Below, piece after piece: positions 1-6,166 of a DNA stretch of 8,689 bases. The stretch comes from Hyphomicrobiales bacterium (GTDB lineage: Bacteria > Pseudomonadota > Alphaproteobacteria > Rhizobiales > Beijerinckiaceae), in NCBI GenBank assembly GCA_028290125.1, contig JAQGKM010000267.1, positions 1 to 8,689 of the forward strand, given 5' to 3'. The notes under the pieces were generated by a model that saw nothing but the letters and a program-made list of their open reading frames with translations, did no database searches and was not told the DNA's origin. How positions within the stretch are numbered: position 1 is the stretch's first letter; each line of letters starts with the position of its first letter. The position numbers and the translations under genes are program-made.

Positions 1-591
1 TTCGGCCTCGACAGCATCAACGCCATGGCCAGACGCGTGCTCGAAACGGCGCCCGGCGATTTCGTCATGGCGGGTTTTTCGATGGGCGGCCGCGTCGCGC
101 TCGAAGTCATGCGGATCGCGCCCGAGCGCGTGACCGGACTGGCGATCTTCGACACGGGCGTGCATCCGCGCAGTCCCGGCGAAGAGGTGAAGCGCCAGGC
201 GGTGATAGACCTAGCCCATACGCAGGGCATGGAAGCGCTGGCCGCGAAATGGCTGCCGCCGATGCTGCTGCCCGCCACGGTCGCCAATGAGAAGCTGTTC
301 GCCGAACTGACCGCCATGGTGCTGCGCGCGACGCCCGAGATTCACGAGAAACAGATTCTCGCGCTGCTGCACCGTCCCGACGCCGAACCCGTGCTGCGCA
401 CGATCCGCTGCCCGACCATTGTCTTGTGCGGACGGCAGGACCAATGGTCGCCGCCCGAACAACACGAGCCCATCGCCGCCGCGATTCCGGGCGCGAAACT
501 CGTGATCGCCGAGAACTGCGGGCACTTCCTGCCCGTGGAGGCGCCGCAGGTGCTCAACGCCGCGCTGCGCGAATTGCTCGAAGCCGCCTGA
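1..591 (+). CDS. alpha/beta hydrolase, 3' part (5' end outside the window)
   Basis: The reading frame is open from base 1 and ends at TGA 589-591, giving 196 visible residues; the true start lies upstream of the window. The visible part begins just before the nucleophile elbow GFSMGG, whose serine is visible residue 27 (bases 79-81). The other triad members fit the family: Asp in the motif GRQDQWSP (visible residue 147) after a beta strand ending TIVLCG, and His in NCGHFLPVE (visible residue 175) near the C-terminus. The middle region is helical and lid-like. About 60-80 N-terminal residues, including the oxyanion-hole HG motif, should be missing if the protein has the usual length of about 260-280. 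The family covers esterases, lactonases, haloperoxidase-like proteins and C-C hydrolases, and the substrate cannot be told. The gene runs tail to tail into the DedA gene. The fold is near certain; the function is open. Confidence 0.92.
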   Translation, partial: FGLDSINAMARRVLETAPGDFVMAGFSMGGRVALEVMRIAPERVTGLAIFDTGVHPRSPGEEVKRQAVIDLAHTQGMEALAAKWLPPMLLPATVANEKLFAELTAMVLRATPEIHEKQILALLHRPDAEPVLRTIRCPTIVLCGRQDQWSPPEQHEPIAAAIPGAKLVIAENCGHFLPVEAPQVLNAALRELLEAA

Positions 592-594
592 GCG

Positions 595-1233
595 TCAGGG
601 CTTTTCGGCGACAGGGCCGGGGAACTCCGCCTCGGCCCGCGCCAGAAACCTGCGTTCATGGCGTTTGACGAACACGCCAAAGGCGACCAGCGCGCCGATC
701 GCCACGACGCCCGCGACGATGCCGATCGGTCCAGCAACCTTGTGGATCTGCCGACCCAGCGCATAAGCGCCGCCGCCGAAGACCGAGGCCCATACGACAG
801 CGCCGGCAAGATTGGCGACGACGAAGGGCGCCCAGTGCATCTGGTTGACGCCTGCCAGCAACGCGGCGAGCGTGCGGAGCAGCGCGACGAAGCGGCCGAA
901 GAACACCACCGGCGCGCCGTAATGCGCAAACATGTAGCGGCCGAGCTTGATACGCGGCGCATCGATGCCGATCCGGGGCCCGTGCCGCAGCAAGAGCGGC
1001 ATGCCGTACCGGCGGCCCACAAGGTAGCCGATGTTGTCGCCCACCACCGCGCCCAGCACCGCAGCCGCGATCACGCCGAAGACATCGAGCTGATGCGTCG
1101 CGCCGGCGTAGATGGCGGCAAAGATCAGCGCCGTTTCGCCCGGCAGCGGCACCCCCATGCTCTCGAGCCCGACGATGAGCGCGACGCCGGCATAGCCGTA
1201 GTTCGACACGAAATATTGGATCAGGTCTTTCAT
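595..1233 (-). CDS. DedA family integral membrane protein
   Basis: A 212-residue polytopic inner-membrane protein of the DedA/SNARE-associated (VTT) family. Seen in order: an N-terminal re-entrant region with GLESMGVPLPGE (residues 22-33, including the conserved Glu and PGE), the motif GDNIGYLVGRRYG (65-77), the amphipathic FFGRFVALLRTLAALLAG (111-128) with both conserved arginines, and two hydrophobic helices (about 138-160 and 168-190) before a short charged tail. Some DedA proteins recycle undecaprenyl phosphate or scramble lipids and help maintain proton motive force; the exact substrate here is unknown. The family's usual Pro in the F-x-R-x-x-P-x-x-R region is absent (FVALLR), which I recall as normal for one actinobacterial/rhizobial subgroup. 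ATG 1233 was chosen because the frame upstream of it (to 1344) encodes an unrelated Arg-rich stretch and the family begins with a short M-x-x-L-I helix. It is divergent from the MBL-fold gene. Confidence 0.93.
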   Translation of the reverse strand: MKDLIQYFVSNYGYAGVALIVGLESMGVPLPGETALIFAAIYAGATHQLDVFGVIAAAVLGAVVGDNIGYLVGRRYGMPLLLRHGPRIGIDAPRIKLGRYMFAHYGAPVVFFGRFVALLRTLAALLAGVNQMHWAPFVVANLAGAVVWASVFGGGAYALGRQIHKVAGPIGIVAGVVAIGALVAFGVFVKRHERRFLARAEAEFPGPVAEKP

Positions 1234-1376
1234 GGGTCTCGTCGAACCTCGGCGGAAACATCGACAAAGGCAAATGGGGTTGCGGGCGTCAACAATCCAG
1301 CGGCCACGATCGCCGGCTTGACCATAACCGATGCGCGGCGCCACTGTCGGTGAACAAGACTGCAGGGGAGGACGTC
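1234..1376. promoter_or_regulatory. divergent intergenic region with -35-like hexamers facing both ways
   Basis: This 143-base gap separates the divergent DedA and MBL-fold genes, so both promoters should lie in it. On the plus strand TTGACC (1318-1323) matches the sigma-70 -35 consensus at 5 of 6 positions. On the minus strand TTGACG (complement of 1287-1292) also matches at 5 of 6. Neither has a convincing -10 hexamer at 16-18 bases, so the exact promoters are not established. No strong dyad operator was seen. Confidence 0.3.
1364..1371 (+). promoter_or_regulatory. ribosome binding site deciding the start of the MBL-fold gene
   Basis: AGGGGAGG sits five bases before ATG 1377. The frame also offers GTG at 1350, but that start has no comparable Shine-Dalgarno sequence and would place nine extra polar residues before the signal peptide. 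ATG 1377 is therefore preferred. Confidence 0.75.
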
Positions 1377-2561
1377 ATGGGTCGAGTGCGCGCGCGCTTG
1401 TTTGGTCTTTTGCTGGTCGCAGCGGCCTGCCTCGCGCAGCAGGCTCCGGCGCCCGCGATGACCTCCGACACGGCGGAATTCGTCAAGCTCGCCGACGACG
1501 TCTACGCCTATGTCGGCAAGAAGAACGACGCCAACGCTATGGTGATCGTCACCCGTCAGGGCGTGGTGCTGGTCGATACCGGCAACAACCAGCCTGACAC
1601 CCGCGACATTGCGGCGAAGATCAAATCGGTGACTGACCAGCCAGTTCGCTGGGTCGTCATTACGCAATATCACGGCGATCATTTCGGCGGCTCTCCGCTG
1701 TTCACGCCGCCCGCCTCGCTCCTCGTCCACGACCGCGTCGCGCGTGATCTCGCCGCGATGAAGCCCCATCAGATCAAGTCCTGGCGCAAGCGCTTCCCGG
1801 AGCGCGCACAGGCGCTCGAAGGATTGGCGCCGAAGGACATGATGATGTCCTTTCCCGATCGCATGACGCTCGATCTCGGCGGCAAGCACATCGAGCTCAT
1901 CTATGTCGACGACCAGTACAACATCGGCGATGTCGCCGTCTGGTTGCCGGAAAGCGGCGTGATGCATGGATCTTTCGCCGCCTACAAGGATCGCCATCCC
2001 GACATTCGGCCTGACTACAGCCACGGCACCACGATCACCATGCTGAAGCAGCTGGAGGCGCTGCTCGCCCTGAAACCGCGCGTCGTCGTGCCCTCGCACG
2101 GGCCGCTCAGCAACGTGCGCGATCTGCAGAACATGGTCGACTACGTGCTGCTCGCGCGCCAGAAGGTGCGCGTGATGATGGACCGCGGCCTTGCCCTGCC
2201 CGAGATCGTCAAGAGCTTCGAGATGAACGAGTACAAGGATTGGGATCGCGCCAGTCACTTCGACTGGATGGCGGAGACGATCTGGCGTGAATTGTCCGGT
2301 CTCGGGCCAATCGTGACGAAATCCGCCGACCGCGACGTCACCGGCGTCGTGACCAGGGTCGCGGAGGCGGGGCGAAACCTAACCCTCGACGCGCAGGGAC
2401 GCGAGATCCGCCTGCGCGTCAGCTCCGACACAAATATCGAAGGCGTCGCCGACCGCACGCAGCTGAAGGCCGGCATGCGCGTCACGGCCATCTATGTCGA
2501 GCCCGAAAACTTCAACGCAGCGCTTGGCTACGACCTTATCGAACTCGACGTGCAGCCGTGA
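1377..2561 (+). CDS. exported metallo-beta-lactamase-fold protein with degenerate zinc site and C-terminal extension
   Basis: A 394-residue protein. Residues 1 to about 28 form a signal peptide: Arg-rich start, hydrophobic LFGLLLVAAACLA, then an Ala/Pro-rich cleavage region. A Cys at position 18 gives only a weak lipobox, so periplasmic export is the simpler reading. The MBL core follows: beta strands with VVLVDTGNN (63-71), then TQYHGDHFGGSP (96-107), GDVAVWLPESG (184-194), HGSF (197-200) and VVPSHGP (237-243). The usual HxHxDH motif reads QYHGDH, so the first His is Gln97. The second-site His position (normally HT before the GD) is Tyr181, and the bridging Asp of the usual GD motif appears to be Ser199. 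Asp101, His102 and the last His241 remain. Residues about 285-305 (EYKDWDRASHFDW) resemble the C-terminal helix of quinoprotein-relay/SoxH-like MBL hydrolases. About 320-394 is an added beta-rich domain. Substrate unknown. It ends 10 bases from the convergent cysN stop. Confidence 0.9.
   Translation: MGRVRARLFGLLLVAAACLAQQAPAPAMTSDTAEFVKLADDVYAYVGKKNDANAMVIVTRQGVVLVDTGNNQPDTRDIAAKIKSVTDQPVRWVVITQYHGDHFGGSPLFTPPASLLVHDRVARDLAAMKPHQIKSWRKRFPERAQALEGLAPKDMMMSFPDRMTLDLGGKHIELIYVDDQYNIGDVAVWLPESGVMHGSFAAYKDRHPDIRPDYSHGTTITMLKQLEALLALKPRVVVPSHGPLSNVRDLQNMVDYVLLARQKVRVMMDRGLALPEIVKSFEMNEYKDWDRASHFDWMAETIWRELSGLGPIVTKSADRDVTGVVTRVAEAGRNLTLDAQGREIRLRVSSDTNIEGVADRTQLKAGMRVTAIYVEPENFNAALGYDLIELDVQP
2328..2558 (+). 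other. small beta-rich C-terminal domain of the MBL-fold protein (OB-like, DUF5666-like)
   Basis: Residues about 318-394 follow the pattern 'V-T-G-V-V-T-R-V ... L-T-L-D ... I-R-L-R-V-S-S-D-T ... L-K-A-G-M-R-V-T-A-I-Y'. This is the alternation seen in small five-stranded barrels of the DUF5666/OB type: a strand, a hairpin around a Gly-Arg turn, a threonine-rich strand, then 'L-K-x-G-x-x-V'. Such domains occur alone in periplasmic proteins and their ligand is not known to me. The assignment is by pattern only. The boundary with the MBL core lies just after the helix ending WRELSGLGP. Confidence 0.45.
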
Positions 2562-2571
2562 GGACGGCGGG

Positions 2572-4173
2572 CTAGATCCCGCCGCCGTCCGATATCTGGT
2601 CCGGATCGACCTGGCGCAGGGCGGTCACGCGGCGAAAGACGTCGCGATGCGCGGCGCGCAGCAACAGCCGCACGATGAAATCGGCCACGCCGGCAAGCAG
2701 GGCGACGACGGCGCTCTGCGTCAGCACGGCCGCCAGCGCGCACACGACTAGCGCCGACACGATGCGCCACGACACTGCTTCCGCCAGCGTCTCCGGCGTA
2801 TCGTCGGCCGGCGCCAGCAATCGCCGCCAAAGATCGGGCCGGGCCTGGCTCTGTGCGCCGCCGCTGGCCAGCAGATCGACGGGATTGACCTCGTCGATGA
2901 CGCCAAGCGCCACCGTCTCGTTGGTGAGGCGGTCGATCAGGATAAAGGCGCCGAGAACACGGTCCTGCGCATAGGTCGCCATCACGAGCGGCTTTTCGGC
3001 CCGCACGCGCACGCGGCCGATGCCGTTCACCGGCAGCGTTTCGGACGGCCGTTCCGCAAAAGTGTTGACGTCGATCTGCGTGCGAACCGTGATGGCCGCA
3101 TTGGCGGTCGACATGCCCTGTTGCAGGATCAGCCCCTGGCCCGACGCCGCGCGTTCGGACATCCACAGCAGGCGCCCGTCGAACACACGCGCAACCGGCG
3201 TGATGTCCTGCGCCGCAACAATGACATCGCCGCGCGAGGCGTCGACCTCGTCCTCGAGGACGAGCGTCACGGCTTCGTCCTGCTGTGCTTCCGCGCGGTC
3301 GCCCGCAGCCGTGACAATGCCGGAGATGCGCGTGCGCAGGCCTGACGGCAGGATCTTCACGTCCTGCCCGATGCGCGCGGCGCCATTGGCGATGGTGCCC
3401 GAGAAGCCGCGGAACTGCGCATTGGGGCGGTTGACCCATTGCACCGGCATGCGCAGCGCCAGCGGATCTGCGGCGGCGGGCGTAACGTCGACGGTCTCAA
3501 GATGGTCGATCAACGCGCGGCCCGCATACCACGGCGTGTCGGCCGACAGGCTTGCGATATTGTCGCCGCGCAGCGCCGACACTGGAATGAAAACGATCTC
3601 GTCAAAGCCGAGATGGCGCGTCGCCGCGCGGTAGGACTCGGCGATGGCGTTGAACACGCCTTCGTCGAACCCGACGAGGTCCATCTTGTTGATCGCCACG
3701 ACAACGCGGCGGACGCCGACCATCGACACGATGAAGGAATGCCGGCGCGTCTGCGCAAGCACGCCCTTGCGCGCATCGACGAGGATGATGGCGAGCTCCG
3801 CGCCCGAGGCGCCGGTCGCCATGTTGCGCGTATATTGCTCGTGGCCTGGCGTATCCGCGACGATGAAGGCGCGGCGCGGCGTCGAGAAATAGCGATAGGC
3901 GACGTCGATAGTGATGCCCTGTTCACGCTCCGCCGCAAGTCCGTCGACGAGAAGCGCAAGATCGAGCGCATCGCCCTGCGTGCCGAAACGGCGCGAGTCG
4001 CCGTGCAGGGCCGCGAGCTGGTCTTCCGGCACCGCGCCGGTGTCGTAAAGCAGGCGGCCGATCAGCGTCGACTTGCCATCATCCACCGACCCGCAGGTGA
4101 TGAAGCGCAACAGGGCGGCGGGCGCCGTGAGCGCGGCGACCTCGTGGGCTTGTAACGCAAGAGGGGCGTTCAT
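2572..4173 (-). CDS. cysN: sulfate adenylyltransferase subunit 1 (ATP sulfurylase GTPase) with DUF2061-like C-terminus
   Basis: A 533-residue protein. CysN is the GTPase subunit of ATP sulfurylase: GTP hydrolysis drives the unfavourable synthesis of APS from ATP and sulfate on CysD. The EF-Tu-like GTPase motifs are complete: GSVDDGKST (28-36, P-loop), GITIDVAYRYF (86-96, switch I), DTPGHEQ (107-113), NKMD (162-165) and the SAL region near 199-201. Two beta-barrel domains follow to about residue 430, with the family-typical RPNAQFRGFSG and, at the end, FILIDRLTNETVALG. The tail from about 435 is not an APS kinase (no second P-loop). It carries a linker and a hydrophobic DUF2061-like domain (461-519). 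The start is ATG 4173, one base into the cysD stop codon (TGATG), so the two are translationally coupled; the TTG just upstream is not needed. The stop is TAG, 10 bases from the convergent MBL gene. Usual CysN length is about 470, so this one is longer by the tail. Confidence 0.96.
   Translation of the reverse strand: MNAPLALQAHEVAALTAPAALLRFITCGSVDDGKSTLIGRLLYDTGAVPEDQLAALHGDSRRFGTQGDALDLALLVDGLAAEREQGITIDVAYRYFSTPRRAFIVADTPGHEQYTRNMATGASGAELAIILVDARKGVLAQTRRHSFIVSMVGVRRVVVAINKMDLVGFDEGVFNAIAESYRAATRHLGFDEIVFIPVSALRGDNIASLSADTPWYAGRALIDHLETVDVTPAAADPLALRMPVQWVNRPNAQFRGFSGTIANGAARIGQDVKILPSGLRTRISGIVTAAGDRAEAQQDEAVTLVLEDEVDASRGDVIVAAQDITPVARVFDGRLLWMSERAASGQGLILQQGMSTANAAITVRTQIDVNTFAERPSETLPVNGIGRVRVRAEKPLVMATYAQDRVLGAFILIDRLTNETVALGVIDEVNPVDLLASGGAQSQARPDLWRRLLAPADDTPETLAEAVSWRIVSALVVCALAAVLTQSAVVALLAGVADFIVRLLLRAAHRDVFRRVTALRQVDPDQISDGGGI
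2617..2793 (-). other. DUF2061-like membrane domain fused to CysN
   Basis: CysN residues about 461-519. The segment opens with LAEAVSWRIVSAL, matching the hallmark K/A-x-x-SWR-I/V of DUF2061 (PF09834). Two short hydrophobic stretches follow (about 471-491 and 493-506, rich in Ala, Val and Leu), then a basic end RAAHRDVFRRV. Free-standing DUF2061 proteins are about 60-80 residues with the same plan of SWR helix, turn, second helix and a basic 'H-E-R-x-W' end. Here the second helix carries ADFIVRLLLRAAHRDVF in place of the usual E-x-x-x-K...YYLHERxW, so it is divergent. The inference is that this anchors or docks the GTPase subunit at the inner membrane. Confidence 0.65.
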
Positions 4174-5075
4174 CAAAAATACCCTTCCTGCTTCTTCTGT
4201 TCCATCGAGGCGCCGCCGTCATGGTCGATGAGCCGGCCCTGCCGTTCTGACACGCGCGACGAGCGCATCTCCGCGATGATCTCGGGCAGCGTCGCCGCCG
4301 TGCTCTCGACCGCGCCGGTGAGCGGGTAACAGCCGAGCGTCCTGAAGCGGACGGAGCGCATCTCGATCTCTTCGCCGGCGCGCAGCTCCATCCGGTCGTC
4401 ATCGCGCATGATCAGCATGCCGTCGCGCGCGACGACGGGACGCGGCTTGGCGAAATAGAGCGGAACGACGGGAATCTTCTCGAGCGCGACATAGTCCCAG
4501 ACATCCGCTTCGGTCCAGTTCGACAGCGGGAAGACTCGGAAGCTTTCGCCCGGGCGCTTGCGCGTGTTGAACAGACGCCAAGGCTCGGGCCGCTGGCTCT
4601 TCGGGTCCCAGCGATGCTCGGGCGTGCGCAGCGAGAAGATGCGCTCCTTGGCGCGCGAGCGCTCCTCGTCGCGGCGTGCGCCGCCGAAGGCCGCGTCGAA
4701 CTTGTACTTGTCCAGCGCCTGCCGAAGCGCCTGCGTCTTCATGACATCGGTGTGCAGGCGCGACCCGGATGCGAACGGGTTCACGCCCGCTGCGCGGCCT
4801 TCCTCGTTGACGTGCACGAGCAGTTCGAGGCCGAGTTCGGCGATGCGCGCGTCGCGGAACGCGATCATCTCGCGAAATTTCCACGTCGTGTCGACATGCA
4901 GCAGCGGAAACGGCGGCTTGCCGGGTGCGAAGGCCTTCATCGCCAGATGCAGCAGGACCGCCGAATCCTTGCCAATGGAATAGAGCAGCACGGGGTTTTC
5001 GCACGTCGCCGCGACTTCACGGATGATATGGATGGCTTCGGCTTCGAGCTTCTGCAAATGGGTGAGCTGAATCAC
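4173..5075 (-). CDS. cysD: sulfate adenylyltransferase subunit 2 (ATP sulfurylase catalytic subunit)
   Basis: A 300-residue cytoplasmic protein that adenylates sulfate with ATP, in complex with CysN. It belongs to the PP-loop (N-type ATP pyrophosphatase) superfamily. The ATP-binding loop is YSIGKDSAVLLHLA (residues 32-45). The family's core motifs are intact: DTTWKFREM, the basic active-site motif FGGARRDEERSRAKERIFS, FNTRKRPGESFRVFPLSNWTE, and the typical C-terminal end KKQEGYF. The start is GTG 5075. It overlaps the cysH stop in a GTGA, has a GGAG eight bases upstream, and gives the normal family N-terminus (LTHLQKLEAEAIHIIRE) and normal length. The 30 extra codons of the longer open frame (to 5165) lie inside cysH and look like out-of-frame cysH sequence. 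The gene overlaps cysN by one base. The cysH-cysD-cysN order and overlaps point to one co-translated mRNA. Confidence 0.97.
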   Translation of the reverse strand: MIQLTHLQKLEAEAIHIIREVAATCENPVLLYSIGKDSAVLLHLAMKAFAPGKPPFPLLHVDTTWKFREMIAFRDARIAELGLELLVHVNEEGRAAGVNPFASGSRLHTDVMKTQALRQALDKYKFDAAFGGARRDEERSRAKERIFSLRTPEHRWDPKSQRPEPWRLFNTRKRPGESFRVFPLSNWTEADVWDYVALEKIPVVPLYFAKPRPVVARDGMLIMRDDDRMELRAGEEIEMRSVRFRTLGCYPLTGAVESTAATLPEIIAEMRSSRVSERQGRLIDHDGGASMEQKKQEGYF

Positions 5076-5803
5076 GCGTGCGTCTCCGTCTTGACGACAC
5101 GCTGAAGCCGTCCGTCTGGCCCGACATGCAGGCCGCATTCCTTGGCGCTTTCCTGTTCCCACCACCAGCGACCGGCGCGCTCGGGTTCGCCCGGCGCCAC
5201 GGCGCGCGTGCAGGGCGCGCAGCCGATGGACGGGAAACCCCTGTCGTGCAGCGGGTTCACCGGAACGCCATGCGCCTGCGTGTAGGCGACGACCTCGTCG
5301 CGCGTCCAGTCATGCAGCGGGTTGGCTTTCAGAACGCCGAAGCCCGCGTCCGGCGCCAGGAACGGCACGGCGCTGCGCGCATCCGATTGTTCCGCCCGCA
5401 AACCGGTGATCCACAGTGCGGCGCCGGTGAGCGCGCGCTTCAGCGGCTCCACCTTGCGGATGTTGCAGCAGGCCTTGCGCGCCAGAAGACTGTGGTAGAA
5501 GCCGTCGATTCCCTGATCGGCGACCAGCTGCTCGATGGGCTCGCGGTCCGGATAATAGCCGCGAATGCGCCGGCCGTAGCGCTCTTCGGTTTGCGCCCAC
5601 AGCGCCGTCGTCTCGGGAAACAGCCGACCGGTATCGAGCGTCACGACGTCGATTTCGAAACCGCCTTCGAAAATGGCGTGCGCGATCGCCTGGTCCTCGA
5701 TGCCGAAGCTCGTCGTGAACACGGCCCGACCTGCGACGGCGGCGCGCGCTTCGGACAAGCGGTCGAACAAGTCGGCGCGCGTGAGGGACTGAGAGTGGGT
5801 CAT
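5072..5803 (-). CDS. cysH: [4Fe-4S] adenosine 5'-phosphosulfate (APS) reductase, CysH family
   Basis: A 243-residue cytoplasmic enzyme that reduces APS to sulfite and AMP using thioredoxin-type thiols. The nucleotide-binding loop TTSFGIEDQ lies at 30-38, the LDTGRLFPET motif at 56-65, the substrate-binding ITGLRAEQS at 132-140 and NPLHDW at 161-166. The iron-sulfur ligands of the APS-preferring class are present as CC at 112-113 and CxxC at 195-198. PAPS-specific enzymes of the enterobacterial type lack these pairs. The catalytic Cys223 sits in KECGLH near the C-terminus. The ATG at 5803 fits the family N-terminus, but no good Shine-Dalgarno precedes it. It is the first gene of cysH-cysD-cysN; the cysD GTG start overlaps its TGA by four bases. 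The 131 bases upstream hold an AT-rich patch on the minus strand (around 5855-5866) that could contain the promoter, but I cannot assign -35/-10 boxes. Confidence 0.96.
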   Translation of the reverse strand: MTHSQSLTRADLFDRLSEARAAVAGRAVFTTSFGIEDQAIAHAIFEGGFEIDVVTLDTGRLFPETTALWAQTEERYGRRIRGYYPDREPIEQLVADQGIDGFYHSLLARKACCNIRKVEPLKRALTGAALWITGLRAEQSDARSAVPFLAPDAGFGVLKANPLHDWTRDEVVAYTQAHGVPVNPLHDRGFPSIGCAPCTRAVAPGEPERAGRWWWEQESAKECGLHVGPDGRLQRVVKTETHA

Positions 5804-5916
5804 GGCCGCGGAATTTAGAGCCGGGCCGGGACGCCAGATAGCCGTGCAGAATTCTTTTTATCCGCCGCGAGCGGGAACAAAACAGTCGTCGGCGACGCCG
5901 GCCGGAGATGGCGATG

Positions 5917-5953
5917 CTACCTGCGCCGCTGCACCTACCTGCGCCGCTGCACC
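5917..5953. repeat. two perfect tandem copies of an 18-base unit at a gene end
   Basis: The unit CTACCTGCGCCGCTGCAC occurs at 5917-5934 and again at 5935-5952, with one further matching base. On the minus strand each copy reads as Val-Gln-Arg-Arg-Arg-stop, so the copies are the last six codons of the 50-codon gene and an exact duplicate directly after its stop. The 18-base length keeps the frame. Confidence 0.9.
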
Positions 5954-6087
5954 TGGCCGAACGCCCACAAGGCGAAGCAGCCGAGCGCGAAACTCCCGAG
6001 CACGAGACGCACGGCCTCCGCCAGCGTGAAGATCTGGCAGCCAGGCACGCCCCAAAGTCCGCAGTAAAGGCTCGTGAAATGTCCCAT
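5935..6087 (-). CDS. hypothetical 50-residue single-span membrane microprotein
   Basis: I do not recognise a family. The frame runs from ATG 6087 to TAG 5937-5935. It is supported by a GGAGG (complement of 6095-6099) exactly seven bases before the ATG, better than that of most genes in the window. The product starts MGHFTSLYCGLWGVPGCQIF, has a likely transmembrane helix at about residues 23-43 (ending ALGCFALWAFG), and ends in the basic VQRRR. The basic C-terminal end would favour an N-out/C-in topology. It has three cysteines (9, 17, 37), high for 50 residues, two of them before the helix. It lies 131 bases upstream of cysH on the same strand, so it could share a transcript with the sulfate operon or be separate. 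The competing frame over the same bases (5858-6091) is Arg/Ala-rich with no hydrophobic logic. Conservation between genomes would decide whether it is real. Confidence 0.62.
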   Translation of the reverse strand: MGHFTSLYCGLWGVPGCQIFTLAEAVRLVLGSFALGCFALWAFGQVQRRR

Positions 6088-6094
6088 GCAATCG

Positions 6095-6099
6095 CCTCC
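6095..6099 (-). promoter_or_regulatory. strong ribosome binding site of the 50-codon gene
   Basis: The minus strand reads GGAGG followed by seven bases and then ATG 6087. A perfect anti-16S match at ideal spacing is the main reason to call a gene here. Confidence 0.7.
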
Positions 6100-6123
6100 G
6101 AAGTTAGGCGCGTTTGCTCATGA

Positions 6124-6166
6124 TTCCCATTCCGCGATCAGAATGGATGAAACTTCCTGAAAAGTT
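6124..6166. promoter_or_regulatory. two adjacent short inverted repeats in a divergent intergenic region
   Basis: CCATTC (6127-6132) and GAATGG (6141-6146) form a perfect 6-base dyad with an 8-base spacer. Directly after it, AACTT (6151-6155) and AAGTT (6162-6166) form a second dyad with a 6-base spacer. They lie between the divergent microprotein gene (start 6087) and the acetyltransferase gene (start 6209), where operators are expected. No known regulator site is recognised. Confidence 0.3.

Noticed and set aside
1230..2258. A 342-codon minus-strand open frame opposite the MBL-fold gene
   Set aside because: It is antisense to a gene with clear fold motifs, signal peptide and ribosome binding site. 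Its His/Arg/Asp-rich product is what high-GC third-position bias gives on the opposite strand.
2572..2870. A fused APS kinase (CysC) on the CysN C-terminus
   Set aside because: The tail has no second P-loop or other APS kinase motif; it is a short linker and a hydrophobic domain.
3439..4155. A 238-codon plus-strand open frame over cysN
   Set aside because: It is the antisense image of the CysN GTPase domain, whose motifs are complete on the minus strand.
5076..5165. An N-terminal extension of CysD by 30 codons
   Set aside because: The extra residues are Arg/Ala-rich and lie inside cysH out of frame. GTG 5075 has a GGAG at good spacing, overlaps the cysH stop, and gives the normal CysD start and length.
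5078..5818. A 246-codon plus-strand open frame over cysH
   Set aside because: The opposite strand encodes a complete APS reductase with all motifs; the plus frame has no recognisable domain and an Arg/Ala-rich composition.
6104..6123. A five-codon minus-strand ORF (Met-Ser-Lys-Arg-Ala-stop) ending just above the microprotein gene, as a possible leader peptide
   Set aside because: It is too short to tell from chance, contains no cysteine run, and has no convincing ribosome binding site.
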